Shown here piece by piece: positions 52,842 to 61,844 of a DNA stretch of 64,000 nt (within the stretch, counting starts at the first letter, position 1; every line of letters starts with the position of its first letter). The notes below the pieces were generated by a model. That model made no database searches, was not told the DNA's origin, and worked only from the letters and a program-made list of their open reading frames with translations. Origin of the DNA: Brevibacterium permense (GTDB lineage Bacteria > Actinomycetota > Actinomycetes > Actinomycetales > Brevibacteriaceae); assembly GCF_025506275.1 (NCBI RefSeq), contig NZ_QYCP01000096.1, positions 186,001 to 250,000 on the forward strand, written 5' to 3'. The translations under genes and the position numbers were made by a program.

Positions 52842-54623
52842 TCAGCTGGTGGTCGAATAGACCTGCTCGGAGCCTCCGGTGCGCACCCGATTGCGGCGGC
52901 GGGTCTCCGGGCTCGTGCCGCGCGAACCCGATGATCGGCGGTTGGTCGGCTGACCGGATCGCGATGCCGAACCCTGACCGCCGGAACGGCTACCACGAGC
53001 CGACACGCGACGGCCGCTGCCTTCGCCGCTGCGACCGGAACCATCGTTTCGACCGGCCTGGCCGGACCCGGTGCCACGGTTGTTCTGGCGGGAGGCGTTG
53101 CCGTTGCGCTCTCCGCCGTTGCCACGTGAGTTCTCACGGTTGCGACCCGACTCATTGGCGGTGCCATCGCGACCCACGCTTCCACCGCGTCCGCCACGGC
53201 CGCCTCGGCGACGGGACGACCGGCCACCGGACTTCGCCGGTTCGGTCTTCTTGCGCGGCTGGACGGGTTCCTTCGGCTGCGGGGCGACGAACTCGGCGAT
53301 CTCGCCGACGAGCTCGGTCACCTCGGGGGACTCTGCGGTGACCTTCTGCGGGGTCGCCTTGATGGCGGCCTTGCGCAGGAGGATCTGGGTGTCCTTGCGC
53401 TCTTCGGCGGTCATCACCGTGACGACGTCACCGGCGCTGCCGGCACGTGCGGTGCGGCCGGAACGGTGCAGGTATGCCTTGTGCTCGGTTGGAGGATCGA
53501 CATGGACGACGAGCTCGACGGAGTCGACGTGGACGCCGCGGGCGGCGATGTCTGTGGCCACGAGTACCTTCGCCTCACCACTGGTGAACGCGGCGAGGTT
53601 GCGATCGCGGGCACCCTGAGACAGGTTTCCGTGCAGGTCGACGGCGGGGACGCCCGCTGCCGTGAGCTGGCGGGCGAAGCGCTTGGCCCGGTGCTTCGTT
53701 CGGGTGAAGAGGATGCGGCGGCCCGTGCCGGAGGCGAGCTTGTGTACGAGTTCGTTCTTGTCGTCGACTGACACCTCGAACACGTGGTGGGTCATGGCCG
53801 ACACGTGGGAGGTCGCCTCGTCGACGGAGTGGAGGACCTCGTTGTGGAGGAAGCGACGGACGAGTTTGTTGACGTCGTTGTCCAAGGTGGCGGAGAAGAA
53901 CATCCGCTGTCCCTCGGTCGGGGTCTGGTTGAGGATGCGGGTAACTCCGGGCAGGAACCCGAGGTCAGCCATGTGGTCGGCTTCGTCGAGGATGGTGACC
54001 TCGATGTTCTCGAGCGTGAGGATGTCCTGCTGGAGCAGGTCCTTGAGGCGGCCCGGGCAGGCCACGACGATGTCGACGCCGGCCTTCAGCGCGACCTCCT
54101 GTCGACGCTGCTTGACGCCGCCGAAGATCGTCGTCGTCCGCAAGCCCACGGCCTTAGCCAACGGGTCGATGACCTCGGTGATCTGCGTGGCGAGCTCACG
54201 GGTGGGAGCAAGGACGAGCCCGCGTGGATGGCGGAACTTCTGCGAACCCTTGCCGGATTCGGCCAGGCGCGCGACGAGGGGAATGGAGAATGCCAGGGTC
54301 TTGCCGGACCCGGTCTTTCCGCGGCCGAGCACATCGCGGCCGGCCAGCGTGTCGGGCAGAGTGTCCTGCTGGATCGGGAAGGCCTGGGTCTTGCCCTCAC
54401 GGTCGAGGGAGTCGACAAGTTTGGCGGGAACACCGAGTTCGGCGAACGAGGTGGGCGCTGGGGAGGCCTTCTTCGTGCGATTGCTGGTGGTGCTTGTGGT
54501 GGTTGTGGTGGTGTTTCTGTTGCTGCCTCCGCGGGTGCGGGTGCTGCGGGGATTGGTGTGAGTCTGTGACGTAGTGATGGGGTGGCCCTTCGACGTGCCG
54601 GAGGGCGTGCCGGTGCCGTGCAT
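52842..54623 (-). CDS. DEAD-box ATP-dependent RNA helicase
   Basis: About 593 residues. A Thr/Ser/Asn-rich N-terminal stretch is followed by the Q-motif region SFAELGVPAKLV and the two RecA-like domains: TGSGKTLAFSIPL, PTRELATQI, DEADHMADLGF, SATL, then RGVHVDSVELVVHVDPP and HRSGRTARAG. The final 140 residues are rich in Arg, Gly, Ser and Asn, typical of an RNA-binding tail. It remodels structured RNA, likely in cold or ribosome biogenesis. The start is unclear: ATG at 54623, ATG at 54650, or an upstream codon up to 54776; none has a strong ribosome binding site. Confidence 0.9.
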   Translation of the reverse strand: MHGTGTPSGTSKGHPITTSQTHTNPRSTRTRGGSNRNTTTTTTSTTSNRTKKASPAPTSFAELGVPAKLVDSLDREGKTQAFPIQQDTLPDTLAGRDVLGRGKTGSGKTLAFSIPLVARLAESGKGSQKFRHPRGLVLAPTRELATQITEVIDPLAKAVGLRTTTIFGGVKQRRQEVALKAGVDIVVACPGRLKDLLQQDILTLENIEVTILDEADHMADLGFLPGVTRILNQTPTEGQRMFFSATLDNDVNKLVRRFLHNEVLHSVDEATSHVSAMTHHVFEVSVDDKNELVHKLASGTGRRILFTRTKHRAKRFARQLTAAGVPAVDLHGNLSQGARDRNLAAFTSGEAKVLVATDIAARGVHVDSVELVVHVDPPTEHKAYLHRSGRTARAGSAGDVVTVMTAEERKDTQILLRKAAIKATPQKVTAESPEVTELVGEIAEFVAPQPKEPVQPRKKTEPAKSGGRSSRRRGGRGGRGGSVGRDGTANESGRNRENSRGNGGERNGNASRQNNRGTGSGQAGRNDGSGRSGEGSGRRVSARGSRSGGQGSASRSGQPTNRRSSGSRGTSPETRRRNRVRTGGSEQVYSTTS

Positions 54624-54845
54624 AGGTGGCAGGCAGCCGCTTCCGGTCATGGAATGAGCGCTGTCGGCGCTCTCGATCGCCGAGAGAAAACGGCTTCGGA
54701 AATGCGCGGGTGCTTTCACCCAGCTGCAGAGACGAGGCGTCCTGACGACGCAGGGAACCCGAAATCGGGTTCGCAAGTACCTTCAGTATACCGCCGGCAG
54801 AGCTGAGAGCAGAATCCGCCGGCGCGCAGCCTGGCTCCGACCGGT

Positions 54846-56057
54846 CTAAGCCGGGCGCCCGAGGCGCTCAGTTTCAGGCGACAGGTTGGGATCACTATCG
54901 GGCGCGACGCTGAGGGCCGGGGCCGGTTCGGGTTCGGCGGCCGATGCGGGCTCGGCGACAGGTTCGGGCCTCACGGTGGGTTCCGGACCGGCGACGTGGA
55001 GAGCGGAATCCATCTGTTCCAGGGCGGGCGCGACCGGCCGCGAGCGGTTTCCGCGATGTCCGGTCACACGTGCGGCGAGCACCACCGAAGCCCAGCCGAT
55101 GCCGATTCCCGCGATGTCGTCGAGGATGTAATGCCATCCGAAGTAGAGAGTGGCCACGACCGTCACACCGAAGAAGATCCAGGTGAACACCTGGACGGCG
55201 CGATGTTGTTTGGTCAGCGTCATGAACAGAGCGGCTGCGAAGGTGACGGAGACGTGCAGAGATGCGAACGCGGCGACCCCCTGGATGGAGTCACTGCCGA
55301 TCGGGTTGCTGAGGTAGTCGAGGCGAGTGTCGATGAGGGATTCCTGGAGCTCACTGACTCCGGTGTCGGGCAGCGCCCGGAAGACCTCCGGGTGGCTGAA
55401 CACACGGCCGACCGCTGGCAGGAGATAGTAGCTGACGGTGCCGAGTACCCAATTGAGGCTCAACATCGTCGTATACCAAGCGCCGACGGCGAGTCTTCGA
55501 TTGAGCACGAGGACCGCGCCGAGGCTGATCGGAATGAGCGGCAGGTAAGCGAGGTAGGCGATAGACAGCAGGTTCGCCGCGATGCCGGTGCCCAGGACTT
55601 CGTGCAGGAGCACGGCCGGAGTGTTTCCGCCCATGAGCCAATGGTCGAGGCGGAACAGCTGCTGATCGAAGAGGGTGCCCTCGCGGAACACCGGCAGCAC
55701 GCTCTTGAGATTGCGGTAGGCGACGTAGCAGACGTAGAAACTCAGCAGCCCTGCACCGATGCACAGCAGACGGTGTGTGTTCCACTCCTTCTTCGCGACG
55801 TCCACGACAGACGCCGGCAGATTTCGCCACCCGCTTCGCCTCACCGTTTCCACGATCAGCCCGCCGCCGATGAATCCGAGAACCAGCAGTGGCAGCCGGA
55901 TGTATGAGGGGCCGAGGAATCCGTCGGGGTCCCGCAGCGGGAGATCGAGGAAGAGGGAGGAGAACACGGCGGCCGCTCCGACGAGGAGAGCGAGCACCAT
56001 GGCAAAGGTGTAGGGCCAACGTCGCAATCTGGTCATCGGGACACCGTAGTAATTCAC
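54846..56057 (-). CDS. PAP2 family membrane phosphatase (inositol phosphorylceramide synthase-like)
   Basis: A 403-residue protein with about nine to ten membrane helices. The phosphatase motifs near the end are FASLHVSVTFAAAL (SLH) and FGWHYILDDIAGIGIG (H-x3-D), the catalytic histidines of the PAP2/AUR1 fold. The C-terminal ~65 residues are a Pro/Glu/Ala-rich tail. Members of this subgroup dephosphorylate lipid phosphates or transfer head groups. The GTG at 56057 and an ATG at 56036 are both possible starts. Confidence 0.82.
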   Translation of the reverse strand: MNYYGVPMTRLRRWPYTFAMVLALLVGAAAVFSSLFLDLPLRDPDGFLGPSYIRLPLLVLGFIGGGLIVETVRRSGWRNLPASVVDVAKKEWNTHRLLCIGAGLLSFYVCYVAYRNLKSVLPVFREGTLFDQQLFRLDHWLMGGNTPAVLLHEVLGTGIAANLLSIAYLAYLPLIPISLGAVLVLNRRLAVGAWYTTMLSLNWVLGTVSYYLLPAVGRVFSHPEVFRALPDTGVSELQESLIDTRLDYLSNPIGSDSIQGVAAFASLHVSVTFAAALFMTLTKQHRAVQVFTWIFFGVTVVATLYFGWHYILDDIAGIGIGWASVVLAARVTGHRGNRSRPVAPALEQMDSALHVAGPEPTVRPEPVAEPASAAEPEPAPALSVAPDSDPNLSPETERLGRPA

Positions 56058-56178
56058 TTTTAGTACATCTTCGGATTTCCCTCGGAGGCGGCTGACCGGA
56101 ACCCCGTTCTCGCCCGCGCCGGCGGGGCAGAACAGAATGGTCCACCCACTGTGCGGCTCGCGGCATTAGTGTTGGTTC

Positions 56179-57264
56179 ATGACAGAAGGTCCAATGAACG
56201 CGCCTCCGAATCGCGATGACCCGATACCCGAGGGGCTCAGACTCGGTGCCCGCTTCACCGGATACCTGCTGGTGATCATCGCGGGAATCACAGTCGCGAT
56301 CTTCGTAGCACTGCAGGTCGCACAGATCGTCGTTCCATTCCTGGCCGGGCTCGTCCTCTCTGCCCTCCTGGTCCCCATGTCGACGTTCCTGCAGCGGCAT
56401 CGGTGGCCGAAGTGGTTGGCAGTAGTCACAGTCTGGGTCGTCGTCCTCGGCCTGTTGGCCGGACTCGTCCTTCTCATCACCTTTCAGATCAGAAGTGAGA
56501 TACCTGAGATCCAGAAGCAGGTGGCGACGACCCTGGACGAGGCGAAGCAGCTCTTGGCCACGCAGCCGTTCGGAATCACCGAAGCCAAACTCAACGACCT
56601 CGTCGATTCCTCGGGGAAGTGGCTGCAGGACAACGCCGCCGGTCTCGGCTCCGGTGCCGCCGAGGTGGGCACGACGGCGGCTCATGTCATCGAAGGCGTC
56701 ATCATCATCCTGTTCGTCACCCTCTTCGCGCTCATCGACGGACGCGGCATCTGGACCTGGGTCGTCAACATCTGGCCGAAGAAGGCGCATGCGCGGATCT
56801 CCGCGGCCGGTGAGGCCGGTTGGAAGACGCTGACGAATTTCATTCGGATCCAGCTCGTCGTCGCGGCCAGCGATGCGATCGGAATCGGAGTGGGTGCACT
56901 GATCCTCGGCGTCCCCTTGGCGGTGCCGATCGCCATGGTGGTCTTCCTCGGTGCCTTCGTGCCGTTCGTCGGAGCGATCGTGGGCGGAGCGGCCGCGGTG
57001 GGCTTGGCGCTGCTCTTCAACGGCTGGGTGCACGGCCTGATCATGCTCGGGATCGTCATCGTCGTCCAGCAGCTCGAAAGCCACGTTCTGCAGCCGTGGC
57101 TGACAGGACCCACAGTGAAGATCCACCCCTTGGCGGTGATCCTCGGAGTGACAGCGGGAGCAGCGGTGGCGGGCATCGCCGGTGCCTTCTTCTCCGTGCC
57201 GGTCATCGCGACTCTCAATGCGATGATCCACGCGGCCAAAGACTACAGAGTGGGACAGCGTTGA
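56179..57264 (+). CDS. AI-2E family transporter (YhhT/PerM-like)
   Basis: A 361-residue protein with eight or so membrane helices. It starts TGYLLVIIAGITVAIFVALQ, has the soluble central segment with FGITEAKLNDLVDSS, and the conserved C-terminal core GAFVPFVGAIVGGAAAVGLA then LESHVLQPWLTGPTVKIHPL. The family includes TqsA (autoinducer-2 export) and Na+/H+ antiporters, so the substrate is open. Its stop overlaps a TTG that begins the broken BrkB-like gene, indicating a former operon. Confidence 0.88.
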   Translation: MTEGPMNAPPNRDDPIPEGLRLGARFTGYLLVIIAGITVAIFVALQVAQIVVPFLAGLVLSALLVPMSTFLQRHRWPKWLAVVTVWVVVLGLLAGLVLLITFQIRSEIPEIQKQVATTLDEAKQLLATQPFGITEAKLNDLVDSSGKWLQDNAAGLGSGAAEVGTTAAHVIEGVIIILFVTLFALIDGRGIWTWVVNIWPKKAHARISAAGEAGWKTLTNFIRIQLVVAASDAIGIGVGALILGVPLAVPIAMVVFLGAFVPFVGAIVGGAAAVGLALLFNGWVHGLIMLGIVIVVQQLESHVLQPWLTGPTVKIHPLAVILGVTAGAAVAGIAGAFFSVPVIATLNAMIHAAKDYRVGQR

Positions 57265-58232
57265 GACGGGCCGGTTCACGGTTGAACCGAGTGCGGATCG
57301 TCAAGGGCGCTCTTCGGCGTCTGCTCGACGACGAGTTCCTCGACAGAGCAGCCGGGCTGAGCTTCTACGCTCTGCTCTCTGCTGCCCCGGCGATCCTCGC
57401 CATGGTGTCGCTGCTCGGTGTGGTCGGGGAAGCCGAGTCGACCACGACGGCGGTGCTCTCCCTGGTCCACGGAGTCTCGGCCTAGGCGGCCACGGTGATC
57501 CGTCCGTTCATCGTCGAACTCACCGAGTCGTCCTCGGCCGGAGCCACCCTCATTGGCAGCCTGCTGCTGGCGATCTGGTCGTCGTCGAAATACATCGGCG
57601 CATTCGGCCGTGCCCTGAACGCTGTCTACCGGGTCGAGGAGACTCGGCCGTACTGGAAGCTCAAGCCGCTCATGCTCCTGATGACCGTGGTCACATGGCC
57701 GGTCTTCGTCTTCTTCGTCATGCTGCTCATCGCCCTGCTCTACTACGTGATCCCGAACGTCAGGCAGCCGAAGTTCCGGTGGGTCAGCCTCGGTGCGTTC
57801 GTCGCGCTGCTCGTGCTGCTTGCCGTGTCGGCCTGCTTCGTTCTCTACATCAACAACTTCAGCAGCTACAACGTCACCTATGGGTCGATCGGGGGAGTGA
57901 CCGTCGGGCTCGCCTGGGTGTGGATGGTCAACCTCTCGCTGCTCCTCGGTGCCGAGTTCGACGCTGAGATCGAACGCCGCGAACCCTGCAGCATTGTGCA
58001 GCACCGTCGCCCTGGCGTCGAGGAAGCGCCACCCGTCGTGCCGATGAAGTCAGTGTGGAAGTGCGACAGACAACGATGTACCCGCCATTTCGGTGATGAC
58101 ACATTGCTCCAGCTGGTGTGGTTTGAGCTTGCTTCCAGTCGCGTATTGAGGATCAAGACTGATAGCGACGAGGTCGCCATTTGCAAGGAGGATCGCGTTT
58201 TCATTGAGCTCTTCGAGAATCGATTCGACTGA
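57261..58232 (+). pseudogene. YihY/BrkB family membrane protein gene, broken
   Basis: From a TTG at 57261 the frame reads a normal YihY/BrkB beginning: KGALRRLLDDEFLDRAAGLS, FYALLSAAPAILAMVSLLGV. It is cut by an in-frame TAG at 57483-57485. The same frame resumes directly with VIRPFIVELTESSSAGATLI, WSSSKYIGAFGRALNAVYRV, VIPNVRQPKFRWVSLGAF and YNVTYGSIGGVTVGLAWVWM. About 50 residues normally found between WPVFVFFVM and YYVIPNV are missing, so an internal deletion accompanies the nonsense codon. Beyond about 58040 the frame is no longer family-like and overlaps the Cache-domain gene. Confidence 0.75.
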
Positions 58233-58748
58233 TCGCTCGAGGCTCTGGACGGTCATGTCGATACCAGCAACTCCGAAGAACTCTCCCGATACCACCAGGG
58301 GAGACGTGAAAGTGAACGCGAACTGATCGGTGCACATGTAGTCGACGAATGGTCCTGTCATGTGGCTGCGTCCTGTTGCGGACGGAACGCGGTACCACTC
58401 GATCTCTTCGAGTCCAGACTGATAGGTGCCGAGTTCTGTGAGATCGGCATCCAGCGGGGTGGGTTCGGAACGACCGTCATTCTCCCGGGACACCCACCAC
58501 AATAGGGAGCGAGACCGCGCAACTACGCTGGGATGGACGCTTACGATCCCGGCACCCGCAAATCTGTCTGCCAAAGTCAGCACTTCGGTTGCTACGACCT
58601 CGATGCGTCGTTCAAGTGTTCGTGGCTCTGACGTGATTGCTTCGATCGCCGAGGCGGCCAGCCGATCAATGGTTTCGGGGACATCCTTCTGCCAAGCGGA
58701 GATGGACGCCGCCAACCTCGTCAGTGCAGAATTCTCATCAATTGTTCT
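58050..58748 (-). CDS. Cache-domain sensor protein, soluble
   Basis: About 232 residues without membrane helix or signal peptide. The C-terminal half looks like a PDC/Cache sensor: WYRVPSATGRSHMTGPFVDY, then FAFTFTSPLVVSGEFFGVAG and IDMTVQSLERSVESILEE. Cache domains usually lie outside the cell; here the protein should be cytosolic. The GTG at 58748 has AGAGG seven bases before it and overlaps the GntR stop by 11 bases; an ATG at 58772 is the alternative. Linked to GntR and polyamine transport genes, it may sense the transported substrate, but that is inference. Confidence 0.65.
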   Translation of the reverse strand, partial: RTIDENSALTRLAASISAWQKDVPETIDRLAASAIEAITSEPRTLERRIEVVATEVLTLADRFAGAGIVSVHPSVVARSRSLLWWVSRENDGRSEPTPLDADLTELGTYQSGLEEIEWYRVPSATGRSHMTGPFVDYMCTDQFAFTFTSPLVVSGEFFGVAGIDMTVQSLERSVESILEELNENAILLANGDLVAISLDPQYATGSKLKPHQLEQCVITEMAGTSLSVALPH

Positions 58749-59508
58749 CACGTTCTTGCCTCTGTGCTTCATTGCGTCGGGACAGCAACCACCTCAGAGA
58801 GATGTTAACAGCAGCCTCGCGGGCTTCAATCGCGGAGCGTGTGCCGCCGGAAATCATCTCGTCCAGCATAGTTTCGTGATGATCGAAGACCGATCTGCGC
58901 AGATCAGGATCATCGAGGCCCATCCATAGCAGTGCACCGAACTCATTCTGTATTCGGATCTGCTCATGGACCAGGCGGACGGATTGGGCTTCACCTGCCA
59001 GGCGTAAGTCCAACCCGCCCTGGACCGAACGGGCCGCCGCTCCGTCTTCGGGAACAGCACGCATAAATGCGTCCCGGATGCCTGTGAGGTTTTGTTCGAG
59101 GCCCATCTGGGCGATGGTGTTGAGAACTGCGTCCGTGATGGCGCGGTAGTACACGGCGAAGTCATTGATCTCTGAACGGGAGAGTGATCGAATCCTGTTG
59201 TCGAGCAATGACTGAATGTGGCGACTGTCGGCAGCGACGAAGCTTCCTCCGCCTCGACCTTGACGGGTGTGGAGCAGGTCAGTCGCACGGAGCTGTTGGA
59301 GCGCCTCTCTGACCGTGACCAGGGATACTCGAAACCGTGAAGCGAGTATCGATTCGCCAGGGAGGCGGTCGCCGGGGGCCAAGACACCGGTGGCGATGGC
59401 GTCTTCAAGTCTTTGCCGTATCCGCGGAACAAGGGCCTTGTCGCCGATCGGGGCATAGATGGCTGCGGTGACTGACGAATCCGTGCGGCGGTCATCCATA
59501 TTGTCCAT
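58738..59508 (-). CDS. GntR family transcriptional regulator (FadR-like, FCD domain)
   Basis: A 256-residue protein. The winged helix has IRQRLEDAIATGVLAPGDRL, PGESILASRFRVSLVTVREA and LLHTRQGRGGGSFV. The helical C-terminal domain contains RLVHEQIRIQNEFGALLWMG and FDHHETMLDEMISG, an FCD-like arrangement. It is divergent from the polyamine-type ABC operon at 59597, with an inverted repeat in between, and probably represses that operon and itself. The Cache-domain gene follows it with a short overlap. Confidence 0.88.
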   Translation of the reverse strand: MDNMDDRRTDSSVTAAIYAPIGDKALVPRIRQRLEDAIATGVLAPGDRLPGESILASRFRVSLVTVREALQQLRATDLLHTRQGRGGGSFVAADSRHIQSLLDNRIRSLSRSEINDFAVYYRAITDAVLNTIAQMGLEQNLTGIRDAFMRAVPEDGAAARSVQGGLDLRLAGEAQSVRLVHEQIRIQNEFGALLWMGLDDPDLRRSVFDHHETMLDEMISGGTRSAIEAREAAVNISLRWLLSRRNEAQRQERENN

Positions 59509-59534
59509 TGTCCGAAAGCAGGCTGAGAAAACAT

Positions 59535-59551
59535 TGAAACATATGGTTTCA
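59535..59551. promoter_or_regulatory. inverted repeat, candidate GntR operator
   Basis: TGAAAC-ATATG-GTTTCA is a perfect 6-bp inverted repeat with a five-base centre. It lies between the divergent GntR gene (start at 59508) and the ABC ATPase gene (start at 59597), in an AT-rich stretch likely to contain both promoters. Confidence 0.5.
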
Positions 59552-59596
59552 TGTGTTTATATGATCTGCAACACATTCATCAACAAGGAGTGCGTG

Positions 59597-60625
59597 ATGT
59601 CAGAGTCATCTGGAGCCGCAATTTCGCTCCGTGGAGTCGAGCGGATGTTCGGCGAAGTCGCAGCGGTCGCCGGCGTCGATCTGGAAATTGCTGAAGGGGA
59701 GTTCTTTTCCATGCTCGGTCCTTCAGGGTCGGGAAAGACGACAGTGCTTCGACTGATCGCCGGATTCGACGAGCCGACTGCGGGCGCCATTGAACTGGCC
59801 GGCAAACCGGTTCAACACCTGGCGTCGTACGACCGTGACGTCAACACTGTGTTTCAGGACTACGCATTGTTCCCCCATCTCAATGTGATTGAGAACGTCG
59901 AGTTCGGGTTGCGGGTTCGTCGTATACCCAAGGCTCGTCGTCGCCAGTTGGCGCGTGAGGCATTGGAGCGAATGCGTCTGGCTTCATTTGAGAATCGGCG
60001 GCCTGGTGAGCTTTCGGGCGGCCAGCGTCAGCGGGTGGCATTGGCCCGTGCGATTGTTGTCGACCCTAAAGTTCTGCTGCTCGATGAGCCTCTGGGTGCA
60101 TTGGACAAGAAGCTGCGAGAACAGATGCAGATTGAACTGAAGGACCTGCAGAGGAATCTGGGAATCACATTTGTCTTCGTCACGCACGACCAGGAAGAAG
60201 CACTGACGCTCTCGGACCGAATTGCGGTATTCAGCGACGGACAGATTCAGCAGGTCGATACACCTGAGAATCTCTACAGTGCCCCGGCAACGGAGTTTGT
60301 TGCTTCATTTGTGGGTACTTCCAACCTCTTCGATGAACAAGCGGCTCTACGGCACCTTGGCCTAACTGGCAGATATACCATCCGGCCTGAAAATCTGCGT
60401 TTCGTTGCTACAGATTCTGCTGAACCCGGACGGCTGTCTGGCACTGTCCGGAACCGAATGTTCATCGGGGCGAGCCACCGAACGATCGTCGAGGTTGATG
60501 ATCTCGAGATTTCTGTGCTCGAACCGGCAGGATCGCCCAACCGCGAAATCGGTGAGGCGGTTGCGATCGATTTCAATGACTCGGATGTTCGGAAGCTTCG
60601 GACAACCGAATCGATTGCGGCTTGA
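59597..60625 (+). CDS. potA: spermidine/putrescine-type ABC transporter ATPase
   Basis: A 342-residue ATPase with Walker A GPSGSGKTT, signature LSGGQRQR, Walker B VLLLDEPLGALD and the switch VFVTHDQEEALTLSD. A C-terminal TOBE-like regulatory part follows (YTIRPENLRFV, then GTVRNRMFIGASHRTIVEVD), as in PotA. AAGGAG lies six bases before the ATG at 59597. It couples ATP hydrolysis to import by the two permeases. Polyamines are the family's common substrates, but thiamine-, iron- or other-substrate relatives exist. Confidence 0.9.
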   Translation: MSESSGAAISLRGVERMFGEVAAVAGVDLEIAEGEFFSMLGPSGSGKTTVLRLIAGFDEPTAGAIELAGKPVQHLASYDRDVNTVFQDYALFPHLNVIENVEFGLRVRRIPKARRRQLAREALERMRLASFENRRPGELSGGQRQRVALARAIVVDPKVLLLDEPLGALDKKLREQMQIELKDLQRNLGITFVFVTHDQEEALTLSDRIAVFSDGQIQQVDTPENLYSAPATEFVASFVGTSNLFDEQAALRHLGLTGRYTIRPENLRFVATDSAEPGRLSGTVRNRMFIGASHRTIVEVDDLEISVLEPAGSPNREIGEAVAIDFNDSDVRKLRTTESIAA

Positions 60626-60653
60626 GCCGCAGGCAAAAAGGAGAACGGTGAAA

Positions 60654-61838
60654 ATGAAACTGAGAACACGGCCCAGGGTGGGCGCTGCCGTTGCTGCGGC
60701 CTTGGCATTGGCGCTGGGGCTGAGCGCATGTGGGACGGCCTCGGGAGGAGGCTCGGACGCGGAGACCGAAGAACTCAAGGAGCTAGGGGACCCAGAAGGT
60801 GAAGTCTCACTGCTGGCGTGGCCGGGATATGTCGAAGACGGCTCAAACGACCCTGAAGCAGACTGGGTGACACCCTTCGAAAAGGAGACGGGCTGTAAGG
60901 TCAACGCGCAGACCTACGGCACCAGCGATGAGGCCTTCAACCTGATGAAGCAGGGCGGCATTGACGTCGTTGCGGCTTCTGGTGATCTTTCACTGCGCCT
61001 TATCGCTGCCGGCGATGTCCAGCCGATCAACAATGATCTCGTTCCGAACTACGAAAACGTCTATGACTTCCTTAAGAACAGGGATTGGAACTCCAAGGAC
61101 GGCAAGAACTACGGCGTACCTCACGGCTATGGCGCAAACCTGTTGATGTACAACAAGAAGGAGTTCGACAAAGCTCCGACCTCATGGGACGTCGTCTTCG
61201 ACAAATCTGATGAGCACAAAGGTAAGATCACGGCCTACGACTCGCCGATCTATATCGCAGATGCAGCGGTCTACCTTATGAAGCACCAACCCGACCTTGG
61301 CATCAAGAATCCCTACTCTCTTGACGAGAAGCAGCTGGATGCCGCGGTTGAACTTCTCAAGAAGCAGAAGCCGAACGTCGCGGAGTACTGGTCAGATTAC
61401 CTGAAGTCCTTGCAGGGATTTGAAAACGGTTCGGTCGTCGCTGGCACCGGTTGGCAAGTGACGATGAATGAGCTCGATCCGAAGAAGTTCGGCGCGGTTG
61501 TCCCTGATGAGGGTACGACTGGATGGAGCGACACGTGGATGGTGTCATCGGATTCAGAACACCCGACCTGTTCGTACAAGTGGCTTGACTACATGGCCAG
61601 TCCCAAGGGTTCGGCTGCCGCCACGGAGTACTTCGGTGAGGCTCCGAACAACCCGGGTGCGTGCGAAGAGGCAAAGGACCCCAAGTTCTGCGACACCTAC
61701 CATGCGGGAGACGAGAAGTACGCCGAGGGCATCTGGTATTGGACCACACCGGTGACTGAATGCCTGGACGGTCGATCCGACGTCAAATGCACCGACTATT
61801 CCGCCTGGACTAAAGCCTGGCAGCAGATCAAGGGATGA
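60654..61838 (+). CDS. polyamine-type ABC transporter substrate-binding lipoprotein
   Basis: A 394-residue PotD/PotF-like binding protein. The signal peptide RVGAAVAAALALALGLSAC ends in a lipobox (LSAC). Recognisable parts are VSLLAWPGYVEDGS, FEKETGCKVNAQTYGTSDE, GIDVVAASGDLSLRLIAAGD and YGVPHGYGANLLMYN. Trp and Asp residues lining polyamine sites occur (AWPGY, GWSDTWM). AAGGAG precedes both an ATG at 60654 and a GTG at 60648. It captures substrate for the two permeases that follow. Confidence 0.88.
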   Translation: MKLRTRPRVGAAVAAALALALGLSACGTASGGGSDAETEELKELGDPEGEVSLLAWPGYVEDGSNDPEADWVTPFEKETGCKVNAQTYGTSDEAFNLMKQGGIDVVAASGDLSLRLIAAGDVQPINNDLVPNYENVYDFLKNRDWNSKDGKNYGVPHGYGANLLMYNKKEFDKAPTSWDVVFDKSDEHKGKITAYDSPIYIADAAVYLMKHQPDLGIKNPYSLDEKQLDAAVELLKKQKPNVAEYWSDYLKSLQGFENGSVVAGTGWQVTMNELDPKKFGAVVPDEGTTGWSDTWMVSSDSEHPTCSYKWLDYMASPKGSAAATEYFGEAPNNPGACEEAKDPKFCDTYHAGDEKYAEGIWYWTTPVTECLDGRSDVKCTDYSAWTKAWQQIKG

Positions 61839-61844
61839 CTGAAG

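Noticed and set aside
53071..54569. Long plus-strand frames opposite the DEAD-box helicase gene.
   Set aside because: They mirror the helicase codons, have biased composition, and lack ribosome binding sites; the minus-strand motifs are unambiguous.
55351..57279. A 642-codon minus-strand frame across the PAP2 and AI-2E genes.
   Set aside because: It is an Arg/Asp/His-rich shadow frame spanning two clear genes on different strands.
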